A program made the translations under genes and the position numbers. The notes beneath the pieces are model-generated. The model made no database searches. It had not been told where the DNA came from and saw nothing but the letters and a program-made list of their open reading frames with translations. A stretch of DNA of 64,000 nt, taken from assembly GCF_029873635.1 (NCBI RefSeq), contig NC_080428.1, positions 69,833,101 through 69,897,100 of the forward strand, in the 5' to 3' direction. This DNA is from Malania oleifera (lineage: Eukaryota > Streptophyta > Magnoliopsida > Santalales > Ximeniaceae). Shown in pieces: positions 35,434-47,622 of this stretch. Each line of letters starts with the position of its first letter. The stretch's first letter is position 1.

Positions 35434-36088
35434 TCTAGGTACGCCGGAATTCACCAAACAGAGGTGAACAGAGAAAAAATTCAAGTTTCTTCCCAGTTTT
35501 GAAGTTGCTCCAAATATCAAATTGAGCCTACCATTGTACAATTCAGCTCGAGACGATTCCAACGGTGAAAATCACGTCTCAAACGGACACAGGGAGATCT
35601 CCCACGCGCCCCCACGCGCCTCCCACGTAAGCACCGTTCTTCCCACGCGCCGGCAGGACTCCGGCGACCGCGACACGCGCCTGCACGCGTCTTCCTCGCC
35701 CGATTGGCGAGATCCTACCCGCAAAGCGACCCGCGACCCGGATCTACGACCCGCGACCCGGTCAGCGACCCGCGTGCCAAACCCGCAACCCGGATCCGTG
35801 AACGAGGTCCGACCCGCCTCCAACCCGCTCCTAAGCGCCGACACGCGGCGCACCCAGAAAGCGCCACGTGGCCTAACGGAGGGGTTAACGCCGTTTAAAG
35901 GCCGTTAAGTTAAACCGGTTAGTTCAAAAATTCACCAGAATTTTCCTATAACCGGTTCAGTGATTTTTAGACCGGTTCTTTGCAAACCAAAACCGGTTCC
36001 TAAGGTTTTTCAATCTTCTGAATTTATTGGTGGCATTAGATTTACCGAAATCAGCCCCCATTTCTCTATTTTTTATATATTGAATTCG
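35434..36088 (+). other. 5' leader of the young copia element
   Basis: 655 bp between the primer site and the gag ATG. It is strikingly GC-rich from about 35590 to 35900, with repeated CGACCCGC/ACCCG units (for example GCGACCCGCGACCCGGATC near 35740). It differs in composition from everything around it. It could hold the packaging signal or a structured leader; nothing more can be read from it. Confidence 0.7.
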
Positions 36089-39052
36089 ATGGCTAACGGT
36101 ACTATCCAATCGGTCATTCCAAAATTGACCCGAGAGAATTATGACAACTGGTCGATTCAAATGAGAGCCCTTCTAGGTTCTCAGGATGTCATGGATATCG
36201 TTGAAGATGGGTACAGAGAAAGCCCATCAAAAGAAGCCGAAGCAGCTATGCCCGAAGCTCAAAGAACGACCTTGCGAGCCGATCGAAAGAAAGATTGCAA
36301 GGCAAAATCCATAATCTACCAAGGCCTTGATGAGACCACGTTCGAGATCATCGCCTCCGCAAAGACATCTAAAGAAGTTTGGGACTCTCTCCATCGAACA
36401 CACAAAGGTGCAGATAAAGTAAAAAAGATTCGTCTTCAGACATTGCGAGGTGAGTTCGAATCTCTCAAAATGAAGTCTACTGAATCCATTTCAGACTACT
36501 ATACACGAGTAATGGTAGTATCAAATCAATTAAGAAGAAATGGAGAAATTCTCAATGACGAGAGAATTTGTGAAAAAATTTTGCGATCTTTAGATCCAAA
36601 ATATGATTATATAGCTGTGACCCTGGAAGAAACAAAAGACTTGGAAACAATGTCTGTAGAAGAACTTGTGGGCTCACTCCAAGCCCATGAGCAAAAAGTC
36701 AATAGAAGTAGTGATGATAAAGCAATGGAGCAAGCTCTCCAAACGAAGTTGTCCCTCACTACAGATAGATACGACAAAGGGGGGACGTCACAACAAGGAA
36801 GAGGACGAGACCGAGGATCTCGTGGAAGAAATTCTGGAAATTTTAACTCCAGAGAAGGTGGCAGAGGCAGAAGAGGTCCCACTAGAGGAGGACGAAATCA
36901 ACAGAGCTATGTCCCACAAGGCAGAGGACAAGGAAGAAGAGGAGGATATAATAATCGCTCGAATATAGACAAAAGAAACATTCAATGCTATAATTGTCAC
37001 AAGTATGGACACTATAGCAATGAATGTTGGGGGCGACAACACGAAAAGGTTAGTGAGGAGGCCAACCTTGCCGAAACTGATCATGCAGATGGAGAGTCGT
37101 TGATGCTGATGGCACACAATGCAACTCCTCAGGACCAAAGCGTTTGGTACCTTGATTCTGGAGCCAGCAACCATATGACTGGCAGAAAGAACCTATTCTT
37201 TGAACTTGATGAGAAAGTTCAGGGGGAGATATCTTTCGGAGATAATTCTAAAATTGCAGTCCAAGGGAGAGGAGATGTTTTGATCAAACAGAAGTCTGGA
37301 GATCATGCTTACATCTCCAACGTCTACTATGTGCCAGCCATGAAGACTAATATACTTAGTCTCGGACAGCTCGTGGAGAGAGGCTATCGAATTAGCCTCA
37401 GTGATAAGCAGATGGTGATAATAGATGCTCGAGGAAAGCTTGTTACTCGAGTTCAAATGGCAAAGAATCGAATGTTTCCGCTCGCCATCCAACATGATAC
37501 GCCAAGGTGTTTGAGCGCTATCATCAAAGACAAAGACTGGCTATGGCATCTAAGGTATGGGCATCTAAACTTTGAAAGTTTGAAACAATTGGGAAGCAAG
37601 AAGATGGTGAAAGGCTTACCAAATATCCATCATCCAAATGTGATATGTGAAAGCTGTATTTTGAGCAAGCAACATAGAAACAGCTTTGGAAAGCAAACCG
37701 ACTGGAGATCAACTATGCCGCTCCAACTAATACACACAGATGTGTGTGGTCCACTAAGACCATTTTCAAATGGACAGAATCGATACTTCCTCACCTTTAT
37801 TGACGACTACAGCAGGAAGACCTGGGTCTACTTCTTGAAAAGGAAGTCAGAGGTATTCGATAAGTTCAAAGAGTTCAAAACTCTTGTGGAGAAACAGAGT
37901 GGCTTCCGCATCAAGTCACTCCGGTCAGACCAAGGAGGAGAGTACAAAGACGAAGCTTTCCTGGAATTCCTTAGACAACAAGGAATTCAGAAACAGTTCA
38001 CACCATCATACACTCCCCAGTTGAATGGTGTAGCTGAAAGGAAGAACCGCACAATCCTTAACATGGCTAGAAGCATGTTAAAGGATAAGAATGTGCCCAA
38101 GAGTTTTTGGGCAGAAGCAGTGTTATGTGCAGTCTATCTGCTCAATAGGTGTCCGACGAAGAGTCTTAATACAAAGACACCATATGAAGCCTGGAGTACT
38201 CACAAGCCCAGTGTGAGTCATCTTAGGGTGTTTGGCTCCATAGCCTACGCCAAGATCCCAGAAGCAAGAAGGACAAAGCTGGATGATAAAGGAGAGAAGT
38301 GTATCCTTGTAGGATACGGCGATAGCACCATGGGATATCGACTCTACAATCCCATCAACAAGAAAGTCTTTCATAGCCGGGATGTCATCTTTGAAGAAAA
38401 TGAATCCTGGAAATGGGACCAGGTTGAATGTTCCAAAGATGCGGAATTGACACTTGAAGTAGAAGAACCTACACAGACAAAAGAAGTGGTTATCGAGCCA
38501 CAAATTCCTGAGCTGCAGACACCTCCACATGGTTCACCACAGAGGAATGAAGCTCCATCACCAATTGAGCGTGAAATCTCAGACATGAGACCTAGAGGAG
38601 CTCGAAATCTAGCCGATCTGTATGAAAATACAGAACCAATGGAAGAATATATTGCTCTAAACTGCCTGTTGCTAACTAGCGACCCAATTAGCTTTGAGAA
38701 AGCTAACGAAGAAAACAAATGGAGAAAAATGATGGATGAGAAGATACAATCCATCAAGAAGAACAAGACTTGGGAGTTGACAAATCTCCTGAAGAGCCAC
38801 AAAACTATTGGTGTAAAATGGGTCTACAAGACCAAGAAGAACACTCAAAGAGAAGTCCAGAGATACAAAGCAAAACATGTCACCAAGGGTTACAGGAAGA
38901 AAGAAATGAAATTGATATCTTGCAGAACGTATGATCAGATTGCTGACATTTTCACAAAACCACTCAGACATGATATTTTTGCAAGACTGAAGACAATGCT
39001 CGGAATGACAAAATTAGGAGAGTCAAGTTTAAGGGGGGATGTTGAAGATTAA
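36089..39052 (+). CDS. copia Gag-protease-integrase polyprotein with RT/RNase H deleted
   Basis: Open for 987 codons from ATG at 36089 ([13 protein letters not shown]). This start fits the usual copia gag beginning; the frame upstream has no better ATG. Domains: Gag ~1-240, RGG-rich stretch, zinc knuckle [14 protein letters not shown] (~300-313), protease [11 protein letters not shown] (~353-363), GAG-pre-integrase [10 protein letters not shown], integrase with [15 protein letters not shown] and VAERKNRT (all three catalytic residues present), then RT start [11 protein letters not shown] and [14 protein letters not shown]. It then jumps in frame to the RNase H tail [23 protein letters not shown] and the RNase H active site are absent. 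The stop codon lies inside the 3' LTR (last residues VED). Confidence 0.95.
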   Translation: MANGTIQSVIPKLTRENYDNWSIQMRALLGSQDVMDIVEDGYRESPSKEAEAAMPEAQRTTLRADRKKDCKAKSIIYQGLDETTFEIIASAKTSKEVWDSLHRTHKGADKVKKIRLQTLRGEFESLKMKSTESISDYYTRVMVVSNQLRRNGEILNDERICEKILRSLDPKYDYIAVTLEETKDLETMSVEELVGSLQAHEQKVNRSSDDKAMEQALQTKLSLTTDRYDKGGTSQQGRGRDRGSRGRNSGNFNSREGGRGRRGPTRGGRNQQSYVPQGRGQGRRGGYNNRSNIDKRNIQCYNCHKYGHYSNECWGRQHEKVSEEANLAETDHADGESLMLMAHNATPQDQSVWYLDSGASNHMTGRKNLFFELDEKVQGEISFGDNSKIAVQGRGDVLIKQKSGDHAYISNVYYVPAMKTNILSLGQLVERGYRISLSDKQMVIIDARGKLVTRVQMAKNRMFPLAIQHDTPRCLSAIIKDKDWLWHLRYGHLNFESLKQLGSKKMVKGLPNIHHPNVICESCILSKQHRNSFGKQTDWRSTMPLQLIHTDVCGPLRPFSNGQNRYFLTFIDDYSRKTWVYFLKRKSEVFDKFKEFKTLVEKQSGFRIKSLRSDQGGEYKDEAFLEFLRQQGIQKQFTPSYTPQLNGVAERKNRTILNMARSMLKDKNVPKSFWAEAVLCAVYLLNRCPTKSLNTKTPYEAWSTHKPSVSHLRVFGSIAYAKIPEARRTKLDDKGEKCILVGYGDSTMGYRLYNPINKKVFHSRDVIFEENESWKWDQVECSKDAELTLEVEEPTQTKEVVIEPQIPELQTPPHGSPQRNEAPSPIEREISDMRPRGARNLADLYENTEPMEEYIALNCLLLTSDPISFEKANEENKWRKMMDEKIQSIKKNKTWELTNLLKSHKTIGVKWVYKTKKNTQREVQRYKAKHVTKGYRKKEMKLISCRTYDQIADIFTKPLRHDIFARLKTMLGMTKLGESSLRGDVED

Positions 39053-39390
39053 ACTTGAAGACCGGCAGCCCACCTCCATTGAAGACCGGCAGCCCACCGT
39101 TGTGGACATTGGAGATTTGCAGGCAACCTACTCCACCTACCAGCCCACCGCTATTGAAGATTTGCACCCACCATTGTTGATTAGTTGATTTCTATAATTA
39201 CTATAAATAGCTGAGTTGTGTGTGAGTAAATATGAGCAATGTGGTGTGTGAGAGAGATTAGCCAGTGAGCCGTGAGAGAGATTTTTAATTCCTCTGTAAT
39301 TTATTTTCAGATTGAAATATACTTGTTTGGTATTTATCCTCACTGAGTTTCAGCCACAACCAGTGGCTGAGTGCTCCTCTCCACCCATCA
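39040..39390 (+). repeat. 3' LTR of the young copia element
   Basis: 351 bp, apparently identical to the 5' copy. Its first 13 bases encode the last residues and stop of the polyprotein. Read on the minus strand it supplies 34 codons and a stop (39287-39285) to the interrupted WRKY exon. Confidence 0.96.
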
Positions 39391-39533
39391 GATATTGAGG
39401 CTGCAGAGTGAAGCATGGAAGCAGCTGCAGAAGTGGTGGCAGCCATGGCAGTGGCTAAAGTGGGAAGTGGGTGGTTGTGGGTTCCTTCATAGGTTGCGAT
39501 CAAGATGGACATGTCTTCTGTACATCTTTGTAC
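39391..39533 (-). CDS. WRKY exon 4, part a (end of zinc finger)
   Basis: Follows a CAG acceptor at 39536-39534. Starts [20 protein letters not shown], giving the two zinc-binding histidines, then [20 protein letters not shown]. The intron before VQR is the hallmark position of WRKY groups IIa and IIb. The coding sequence runs into the LTR at 39390 within a serine codon. Confidence 0.95.
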
Positions 39534-40377
39534 CTGATTGAATGATATTGATATTAATTAGAAATATAAATAAATTAATCAATACTTGTCAAAAACATTT
39601 TTTTATTTGAGAAAGAATCAAATATGCAATTAGAGATTATAAGTGCTTTGAGCTATGAAGCACAAATGTAAGAATGGGGAAATGAGTATATTCCTGCAAC
39701 ATTTGGAGAGTGTTTAATGAGTTTTCATTGTTGAAGTATATATGTTGTGAAAATGATTGATGCATGTCTTGATAGTTGTATTCCAGGTGATGATATTATA
39801 TTCTAGCCAGACATACACATGAGCATGAAATTGATCATGTGATTGTGAGACCCAACCTCCCATGTGTACTCTTGGTGGAACACTACCTGAAATGCAATTG
39901 TCTTATTATTGAAGCATCCAATGTTGTTGATTTCATTCAAAATCAACCATGACCTAGAAATCATTGGATGTTGATTTCATTTCATTCCTTTTCTAACCCA
40001 TTCTATTTCGTAAACCAAACACGATGTAAAAGGTTATTTACTTTCCTTGAATGCTTCTAGGATTAGGTTTTCATATTTTATATTTTTCTACATAAATGGT
40101 GCACCACCACTAATGACCATGAACTCCACCTACTTTTGTCAAAAGATTGATTCACACTAAAGTTTAAAATAGGATAAACTAATTATAAGGGAAGACCTCT
40201 ACATGTAAGATTTGTCAACCATTAATACAGACTGTCACATATTTCTAGATTAAATTTTGATAGCACTTCAATGGTTTCAAATACTAAAACTATACCACAT
40301 GATATGTGGATTGCAAATGCTATTTGGAGGAATTGTCCCTTTATAGCATTTCTTGTTTAGACTTGTTTAACATATTC
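39534..40377 (-). other. WRKY VQR intron, 3' part
   Basis: Intron sequence between the exon 4 acceptor and the copia insertion. AT-rich, no coding signal or repeat seen. It ends at TATTC (40373-40377), one copy of the target duplication. The whole intron is 8089 nt (47622-39534), of which about 6.7 kb is the inserted element. Confidence 0.85.
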
Positions 40378-40545
40378 TGTAGGATTTATATCCCAAAGGA
40401 TATGTCCCACATGAATGATATGGGTCCCACATGTAGGGTATGTGTCCCATATGATAAGGATATGAATTAATGATTGTATGAGTTAACTAAAGGGTTAACT
40501 TATTTAATATGAGAAATTAATGGTGGAAGTTTGAAGAGATTCCTA

Positions 40546-40609
<64 letters not shown>

Positions 40610-41076
40610 CTAGTATTATGAGGAGTAGCTATAAGGGCATGTTATACATCAAGTTAAGTTCTAAGAGTAGGAAAAGAGAGTTAAAGAAGAGAAAGGAAAA
40701 GTTAAGCTCATAAGCTCTAAGGGATTAGCTACATGGTGATGTTAACTGTAAAGAAAAGATATGAAGAAAGGAATTGTTCTCTCTCTTCCTCTACTTCTCT
40801 AATCATCAGGAGATCTCATAGATTTGGTGAAAGAATGAAAGAGAAAGAGGAAAAGTGGGAGAAACAATTTTTTCGAATTCTCCCGGTGTTCTTCTGGATA
40901 GGTTCGATATGGTCGATTCTGGTATGTAAAGTTTATAGTTTATGATTTATTTATTTTCCCGCATAAAGGTTATTGATGTAAAGTTCGTGATAATTGAAGA
41001 TTCTTGGCTGCGCTGCAGTAAATTTATGAAAATTATCCTAAAAATAATAATAATAGCATCTGAAAATTTTATTACA
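40378..41076 (+). repeat. 5' LTR of the intronic copia element
   Basis: TGTAGGATTTATATCCC ... TTTTATTACA, 699 bp. Carries a (TA)n run at 40549-40606 shortly after the likely U3. Direct repeats of ATGATATGGGTCCCACATG type occur near 40388-40450. Confidence 0.94.
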
Positions 41077-41078
41077 TG

Positions 41079-41091
41079 TGGTATCAGAGCC
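41079..41091 (+). other. primer-binding site of the intronic copia element
   Basis: TGGTATCAGAGCC two bases after the LTR, complementary to initiator tRNA-Met. Confidence 0.92.
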
Positions 41092-41919
41092 AAGTTCGAA
41101 ATTATCACGATCTTCCTTTCATGATAAAGATTGTTTTTTTTAACCCCTTACAATCTTGTTATGGGTTAGTGTGAAAATTTGTGTTCATGATATTTTCTAG
41201 AATCGAACTGAAGAATTCATATGATAAATGATTCCTAAAAATATATGTGATATTTGATGGATTTATGAGGTTTTTGTTGGTTTGAAAATTTTCTTATATG
41301 TGGACCGTTGACGGTTTTCTCCTGTATAGTGATATTAAAGTACGGCTGCTGAATGATATGCACGCAAATAATTTTATTATAACTTGATTAATAATAGAAC
41401 ATTCACATGTAATGCATACATAAGTTAGAGAATTTTACATGAAAGCAAGTTAGTAAAATTTTTATATTGGGGAATTGATTATCTACTATAAATTATGGAT
41501 AAATTTTGTTGAATAAGGAATCAATCAATGTTTCTATTATGGTTAGCATGTTGTCACCAAAGTGATCTTGCTGAGAAAAGTTGTAAACTTTGATTGAAAT
41601 ATAATCTGGCAAAGAATAATAACAGAATGGTTATTTGAATATTATGGGTAGTCCAAAGATGCACCAACTTTCAAATAATCATTGATTTAATCAGGATAAT
41701 TGAAGAATGATAGTGAGATTGGGATGCCTGTCCAAAGGTGACAGACCAATCAAACTTTATAAATGTGATCAATTGTGCCTAGATGAATGAAAATTACCAG
41801 TAAGTGTAAGGATTAGTATGTTGCATAAGTTGATCCAAAGATTGAATGCAATTTACTAATGAAATGTTCTAAACTCAAAGCATTAATGTAGTGAGCATTT
41901 TGTGTTATTGCAGTGTCTG

Positions 41920-42842
41920 TTTCTATTTCATTGCATTCGCTGGCTTCTTCTGTTCCGATCTGCAATGGGACAAATTTCTCTAACTGGAATGAGCAAATTT
42001 AGTTTCACCTTGGTGTTCTGGATCTGGACTTAGTTCTGCGAATGGATAAATCGGCTGCTATTGCTGAAACTAGCAGTTCAGAATAGTGAGCTTTGTATAA
42101 GTCATGGGAAAGGTTGAACAGATTAAGTATGATGTTTATGCGAATGTTTATAGCAGATAATATTAAATCAACACTCCCTCAACTATATAACGCAAAGGAA
42201 TATCTTAAGGTAGTGGAGGATAGATTTCATTCAGCTGATAAGTCCATTGCAGGAAGGTTGATGGTTGAATTGACCACAATGAAATTTGATGGGAGCAAAG
42301 GAATGAATGAACATGTCCTAGAAATGACTAATCTGGCTTCTAGACTTAATACTTTGGGAATGAATGTTAATGAAAGTTTCCTTGTTCAATTTATTTTGAA
42401 CTATTTGCCTCCTCAGTGTGGGCCTTTTCAGATTTATTATAACACAATTAAAGAAAAATAGAATATGAATGAATTGGCAAACATGTTAGTTCAAGAAGAG
42501 GCAAGACTCAAACAATAAGGACAACATTCAGTAAATGTCATGAATTATGCAGCTGGAAGTAAAGGAAAAAAAACAATGAAAGGTTTAAAGAGAGATCCAT
42601 TGAAGGTGGCGAGAGATTCGTATGGTGGTGAGGCTCGCAAGAAGGAACATTATGGTCCTAAGTGTTACTTTTGTCGTGGCTATGGGCATTTAAAGAAAAA
42701 TTGCCCGAAACGTAAAGCATGGTTCGAAAAGAAAGGTAAGCTTTTGGCTTATGTATGTTTCGAATCAAACATGACACAAGTTCCTTCTAACACTTGGTGG
42801 ATTGACTCTGGTTCTACTGTTCATGTTTCCAATTCGATGTAG
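41920..42842 (+). pseudogene. copia gag and protease of the intronic element
   Basis: Gag begins near 41920 (ICNGTNFSNWNEQ). A stop follows at 42000 (TAG in place of a Q or W codon), then 122 open codons with YKSWERLNRLSMMFM, YNAKEYLKVVEDRFH and LNTLGMNVNESFLVQFI. Zinc knuckle CYFCRGYGHLKKNC near 42664-42705. Protease active site WWIDSGSTVHV near 42800. TAG codons at 42460, 42516 and 42841 interrupt the frame. Confidence 0.88.
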
Positions 42843-44400
42843 GGATACCTTTCAATCCAGAGCGTAAAGGAAAATGAACATATGATAATCTTGGGGAATG
42901 GAAATCAAGTGCCTGCTATGGGTGTTGGAACTGTTCGGTTGTATCTTGAATCAGGTTATTGTTTAGACTTGTTTGATAGTTTGTATGTTCCAAATATTTT
43001 TAGGGACTTAATTTCCATGTCCAAATTAGATAATGGCGGTTATGGTTTTTATTTTAAACATAAAGGTTTTCGTCTTATGAAAGGTGACTTATGTGTTGGC
43101 TCTAGTATTTTGTATGAGGGGTTGTATAAATTTCATCTTAATGAAAAGTTTGCTGAAACACTCCTCACTCTACATCATAATATTGGAACTAAACGTAGTA
43201 GAATAAATGAGAATTCCTCTTTCTTGAGGCATAAAGGACTAGGCCATATATCCAGGGAAATAATGGAGAGATTGGTAAAGGATGGGGTTCTCACAAACCT
43301 TGATTTTACTGATTTCGATGTATGTATTAATTGCATTAAAGGAAAGCAAACTAAACATACAAAGAAATGAGCCACAAGAAGTAAGAATTTACTGGAAATT
43401 GTTTATACTGATGTATGTGGGCCTTTTGACTCACCATCTTTAGGAGGAGAAAAGTATTTTATCACCTTTATTGATGATTTTTCACGGTATGACTATATCT
43501 ATTTGTTGCATGAAAAGTCTCAGGCAATAGATGCTTTAAAGACATATGTTGCTGAAGTGGAGCGGCAATTAAATAGGAAAGTGAAAATCATTAGATCTGA
43601 CAGAGGTGGTGAGTATTATGGTAGGTATGATGACATAAAACAATGTCTAGACCAATTTCTAAATTCCTAGAACAACATGGTATTTGTGCTCAATACACAA
43701 TGCCTGGTACGCCTTAGTAGAATGGCGTGGCTAAAAGGCAGAATCATACTTTTATAGAAATGGTTAGGAGTATGTTGAGTAATTCCTCAGTACCCATTTT
43801 ATTATAGATGGAATCCCTTAAAACAACAGTGTATGTGTTAAATCGGGTTCCTAGTAAGGCAATTCAAAAAACTCCGTTTGAACTGTGGATGAGAAGGAAA
43901 CCGAGTTTAAGACACTTTCATGTTTGGGGTTGTCCAGCAAAGATTAGAGTTTATAATCCAAATGAATGGAAATTGGATTCAAGGACTGTGAGTGGGTATT
44001 TTATTGGATACCCAGAAAAGTCTAAAGGTTATAGGTTTTACTGTCCTAATCATAATATAAGAATAGTTGAATCTGGTAATGTAAAGTTCCTTGAAAATTG
44101 TGAAATCAGTGGGAGTGATATATCACGAAATGTGGTCATTAAAGAAATTCAGGTTCCTATACCGATATCTAGATCTTTAACAGACATTGTTGTTCCTTTA
44201 GTTGTTGAAAGGCATGATAACACTTAACAACAATATAATGATGTATCACTTCATAATGAAAATGTCACCATCGAGCCAATTGCAGAACAATTACAAGAAA
44301 TAGCATTAAGGAGATCTCAAAGAATAAAGAAACCAACTATTTCTGATTATTATTTAGTATATCTGCAAGAGGCTGATTATGATTAAGGAACTAGTAAGGA
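42843..44400 (+). pseudogene. copia GAG-pre-integrase and integrase of the intronic element
   Basis: Protease C-terminal part (LYVPNIFRDLISMSKLD), GAG-pre-integrase (LRHKGLGHISREIMERL, CINCIKGKQ), integrase core (VYTDVCGPFD with the first D, ITFIDDFSRYDYIYL, IRSDRGGEYYG with the second D). A frameshift near 43640 separates this from the block around NGVAKRQNHTF, in which the catalytic E is replaced by K. The C-terminal integrase part is open from 43808 (TPFELWMRRKPSLRHFHVWG). Confidence 0.88.
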
Positions 44401-45980
44401 TTCAGTTACGTTTTTACAAGCCATTAAAAGTGATGATTCTGAAAAGTGGATCAATGCTATAAATGATGAGTTGAAATCTATAGAACAAAATAAAGTTTGG
44501 GACATCGTTGATTTGCCTAATGGATTTAAAATAGGTGGGGTGTAAATGGGTCTTTAAGGCCAAACATGTCTGTAATGGCAACATTGAATGATATAAAACT
44601 AGACTTGTAGCAAAGGGTTTCACTCAGAGGGAAGGTGTTGATTATAAAGAGACGTTTTCTCCCGTGTCTAAAAAGAACTCTCTTAGAATCATAATGGCTT
44701 TGGTGGCTCATTTTGATTTAGGGTTGCACCAAATGGATGTGAAAACTGTCTTTCTAAATGGGAATTTAGATGAAGAGGTACATATGGATATTCCTGAAGG
44801 TTTAATAATTAAAGGAAAGGAGCACATGGTTTGCAAATTAAAGAAATCAATACATGGACTTAAACAAGCTTCCAGGAAATGGTATTTTAAGTTTCATGAT
44901 ACCATCACGACCTTTGGTTTTAAAGAAAACACTGTTGATCGGTATATATATCTAAAGGTCAGTGGGAGCAAGTTTATCTTTCTGATTCTATATGTTGATG
45001 ATATTTTACTTGCCAGTAATGATCTTGGCTTATTGAATGACACTAAGAAATTTCTTTCGATGAACTTTGAAATCAAAGATATAGGTGAGGCTACTTATGT
45101 GATTGGAATTGAAATATTTCGGAACAAATCACTTGGACTGTTAGGGTTGTCTCAAAAAGGATATATTAATAAAGTTTTAGAAAGATTTCATATGGCTGAT
45201 TGTAAGCCAACTCCTGCTCTTATTTGTAAAGGGGACAAGTTCAGTGTAAAAGATTGTCCACAGAATTAATTCTAAAAGAAAAGTATGGAAAATATTCATT
45301 TTGCATATGTTTTTGGGAGTTTGATGTATGTGTAGACTTGTACGAGACTAGATATTAGTTTTGCAGTTGGGATGCTTGGGAGGTACCAAAGTAATCCCGG
45401 AATGGAGCATTGAAAAGTTGCAAAGAAAGTCTTGAGGTACTTAAAAGGAACCAGACACTGTATGCTCACATATAGGGGAACATATCAGTTGGAGGTGGTT
45501 GGCTACTCTGACTCAGATTTTGTTGGATACGTTGATAGTCGTAAGTCAACGTATGGCTATTTGTTCCTGTTAGCTGAGGGAGCAATATCATGGAAGAGCA
45601 CCAAATAGACTATCATAGTAGCATCTACTATGGAAGTTGAATTTGTGGCATGCTTTGAGGCCAGAATTTAGGCTTTGTGGTTGCGAAACTTTATCTCCAG
45701 ACTTGGGATTGTCGATAGTATAGCTAGGCTGCTGAGAATTTATTGTGATAATTCCATAGTAGTTTTTTTCTCAAAAAACGACAAATACTCTAATAGCGCT
45801 AAGCATATGGAGCTCAAGTATTTGACTGCTAAGGAAGAAGTTCGAAAATAGACAGTACTTATAGAATATATAAGGACTGAACTCATGATAGCAGATCCTT
45901 TAATGAAAGGATTGACACCAAAGGCATTTAAAGAACATGTTGATCACATCGGTCTTTGTTGTAATCCTTAATATATGATA
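44401..45980 (+). pseudogene. copia RT and RNase H of the intronic element
   Basis: RT begins with AIKSDDSEKWINAINDELKS. A frame change at about 44535 and a TGA near 44590 follow. The frame is open from 44664 with MDVKTVFLNGNLDEEVHMDI, IHGLKQASRKWYFKFH and the catalytic LYVDDILLAS near 44990. RNase H is traceable as YSDSDFVGYVDSRKSTYGYL and STMEVEFVACFEA, with stops at 45605 and 45670. It ends in IADPLMKGLTPKAF. Confidence 0.9.
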
Positions 45981-46361
45981 ATGGATCTTTATGTTTTGTT
46001 CTATAACATGTATAATGATATCAATAAAAGTGTTTTTGAACATTATTTTTGCTTACCATCAATCACGTGATTATGGAGATGATTTACTGTTAAACAGAAA
46101 TGGTCTTTGACAAAGACATTACAGGGATAGTATGGTAACTTCCTATTATGGATCATAGTTAAGTGGTTTATTAGTATTGTGGTACATAGAAGGGAAGATG
46201 TTGCTCTAATAATATTTACCGCCATGACTCGTACTAATGGATTACTTAATTATGATATTATGGTAATTTCATTGAAAAGTATAAATAAGCTAATGTTTTG
46301 TGCACATTATGGTTATTTGTTAATCCATATTAATATCATTCATATGGGTCAAGTGGGAGAA

Positions 46362-46532
46362 TGTAGGATTTATACCCCAAAGGATATATCCCACATGAAT
46401 GATATGGGTCCCACATGTAGGGTATGTGTCCCATATGATAAGGATATGAATTAATGGTTGTATAAGTTAACTAAAGGGTTAGCTTATTCAATATGAGAAA
46501 TTAATGGTGGAAATTTGAAGAGATTCCTATAC

Positions 46533-46599
<67 letters not shown>

Positions 46600-47060
46600 C
46601 TACTATTATGGGGAGTAGCTATAAGGGCATGCTATACATCAAGTTAAGCTCTAAGGGTAGGAAAAGAGAGCTAAAGAAGAGAAATGAAAAGTTAAGCTCA
46701 TAAGCTCTAAGAGGTTAGTTACATGGTGATGTTAGCTGCAAAGAAAAGATAGGAAGAAAGACATTGTCCTCTCTCTGCCTCTACTTCTCTAATCATCAGG
46801 AGATCCCATAGATCTGGTGAAGGAAGAAAAGAGAAAGAGGAAAAGTGGGAGAAACAATTTCTTCGGATTCTCCAGGTGTTCTTCTCGATAGGTTCGATAT
46901 GGCCGATTCCGGTATGTAAATTTTATAGTTTATGATTTATTTATTTTCCCGCATAAAAGTTATTGATGTGAAGTTCGTGATAATTGAAAATTTTTGACTG
47001 CAATATATTTATGAAAATTATCCTAAAAAAATAATAATAGCATCTGAAAATTTTCTTACA
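46362..47060 (+). repeat. 3' LTR of the intronic copia element
   Basis: 699 bp, matching the 5' LTR with scattered substitutions. (TA)n run at 46537-46596. Ends TTTTCTTACA directly before TATTC. Confidence 0.94.
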
Positions 47061-47065
47061 TATTC

Positions 47066-47622
47066 CTCCCTCTTGCACATAAAAGGCTATTAGGTTTGGA
47101 GAGTGGATCAAGAAACCATAAGCTTATAATACCTTGTGTTAAAATTTTTAATTTTATATAGAAGACTGTGGACAATGGTGATTCTTTATTTCAATATTTT
47201 GTTAGAGACACAAATACCATATTAAAGAACCAAATAACCTAACACCATGACGTATGGTTTGCAGAATGGAATGAGGTAGGAATGGATTGGAATGAAGATT
47301 TGAATAGAGAAAATGAAAAAAATTAAATGATAAATTCAATTCCATGTTGCTCAATTTCATTTCATTTTTACATGCCAAACATGCAATAAATACCTAAGCT
47401 AGGTAAGTGTAACTCTAGGAATAATTTTAAATTATCTCTAACAGTGGCCCACAATTGGTTGAGTGTATATTAAGCCCTATAAAATAATATAATTTTTATT
47501 TTCTTAAGTAGCTTCTACAAGTAATCAACTAGCATTTTGTCCTCTTCCATTGTTCAAGTTGACAAAAAATGGATCTCCATTAAATATTTTATAATTTCAA
47601 CAAAAGCATACAGAAAGTATAC
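47066..47622 (-). other. WRKY VQR intron, 5' part
   Basis: From the donor GTATAC (47622) to the copia insertion. AT-rich with no other feature seen. Confidence 0.85.

Larger units (their letters stand above)
35069..39390 (+). mobile_element. young Ty1/copia element inside the last WRKY exon
   Basis: 4322 bp with two 351 bp LTRs (35069-35419 and 39040-39390), perfect target duplication GATAT (35064-35068 and 39391-39395), primer site TGGTATCAGAGCG at 35421 and polypurine tract AAGGGGGGA at 39031-39039. The two LTRs look identical base for base by eye, which means very recent insertion. It lies in the orientation opposite to the WRKY gene. It is shorter than a full copia (about 5 kb) because most of RT and RNase H is missing, although the remaining frame is open. 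Confidence 0.97.
40378..47060 (+). mobile_element. full-length degenerate Ty1/copia element in the WRKY VQR intron
   Basis: 6683 bp with two LTRs of equal length, 699 bp each (40378-41076 and 46362-47060), perfect target duplication TATTC (40373-40377 and 47061-47065), primer site TGGTATCAGAGCC at 41079 and polypurine AAGTGGGAGA before the 3' LTR. The LTRs differ at several sites (for example TATATCCC versus TATACCCC at the start), so it is older than the element in exon 4. The coding region has stops and a frameshift. Opposite orientation to the host gene. Confidence 0.96.

Noticed and set aside
35522-35908. Frame of 128 codons and its antisense in the GC-rich leader
   Set aside because: Proline/arginine-rich translation of ACCCG repeats; no start context or domain. 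Kept only as a leader feature.
36607-37174. Overlapping minus-strand frames inside the 987-codon copia frame
   Set aside because: Shadow frames of a strong plus-strand coding region; low-complexity serine/leucine content.
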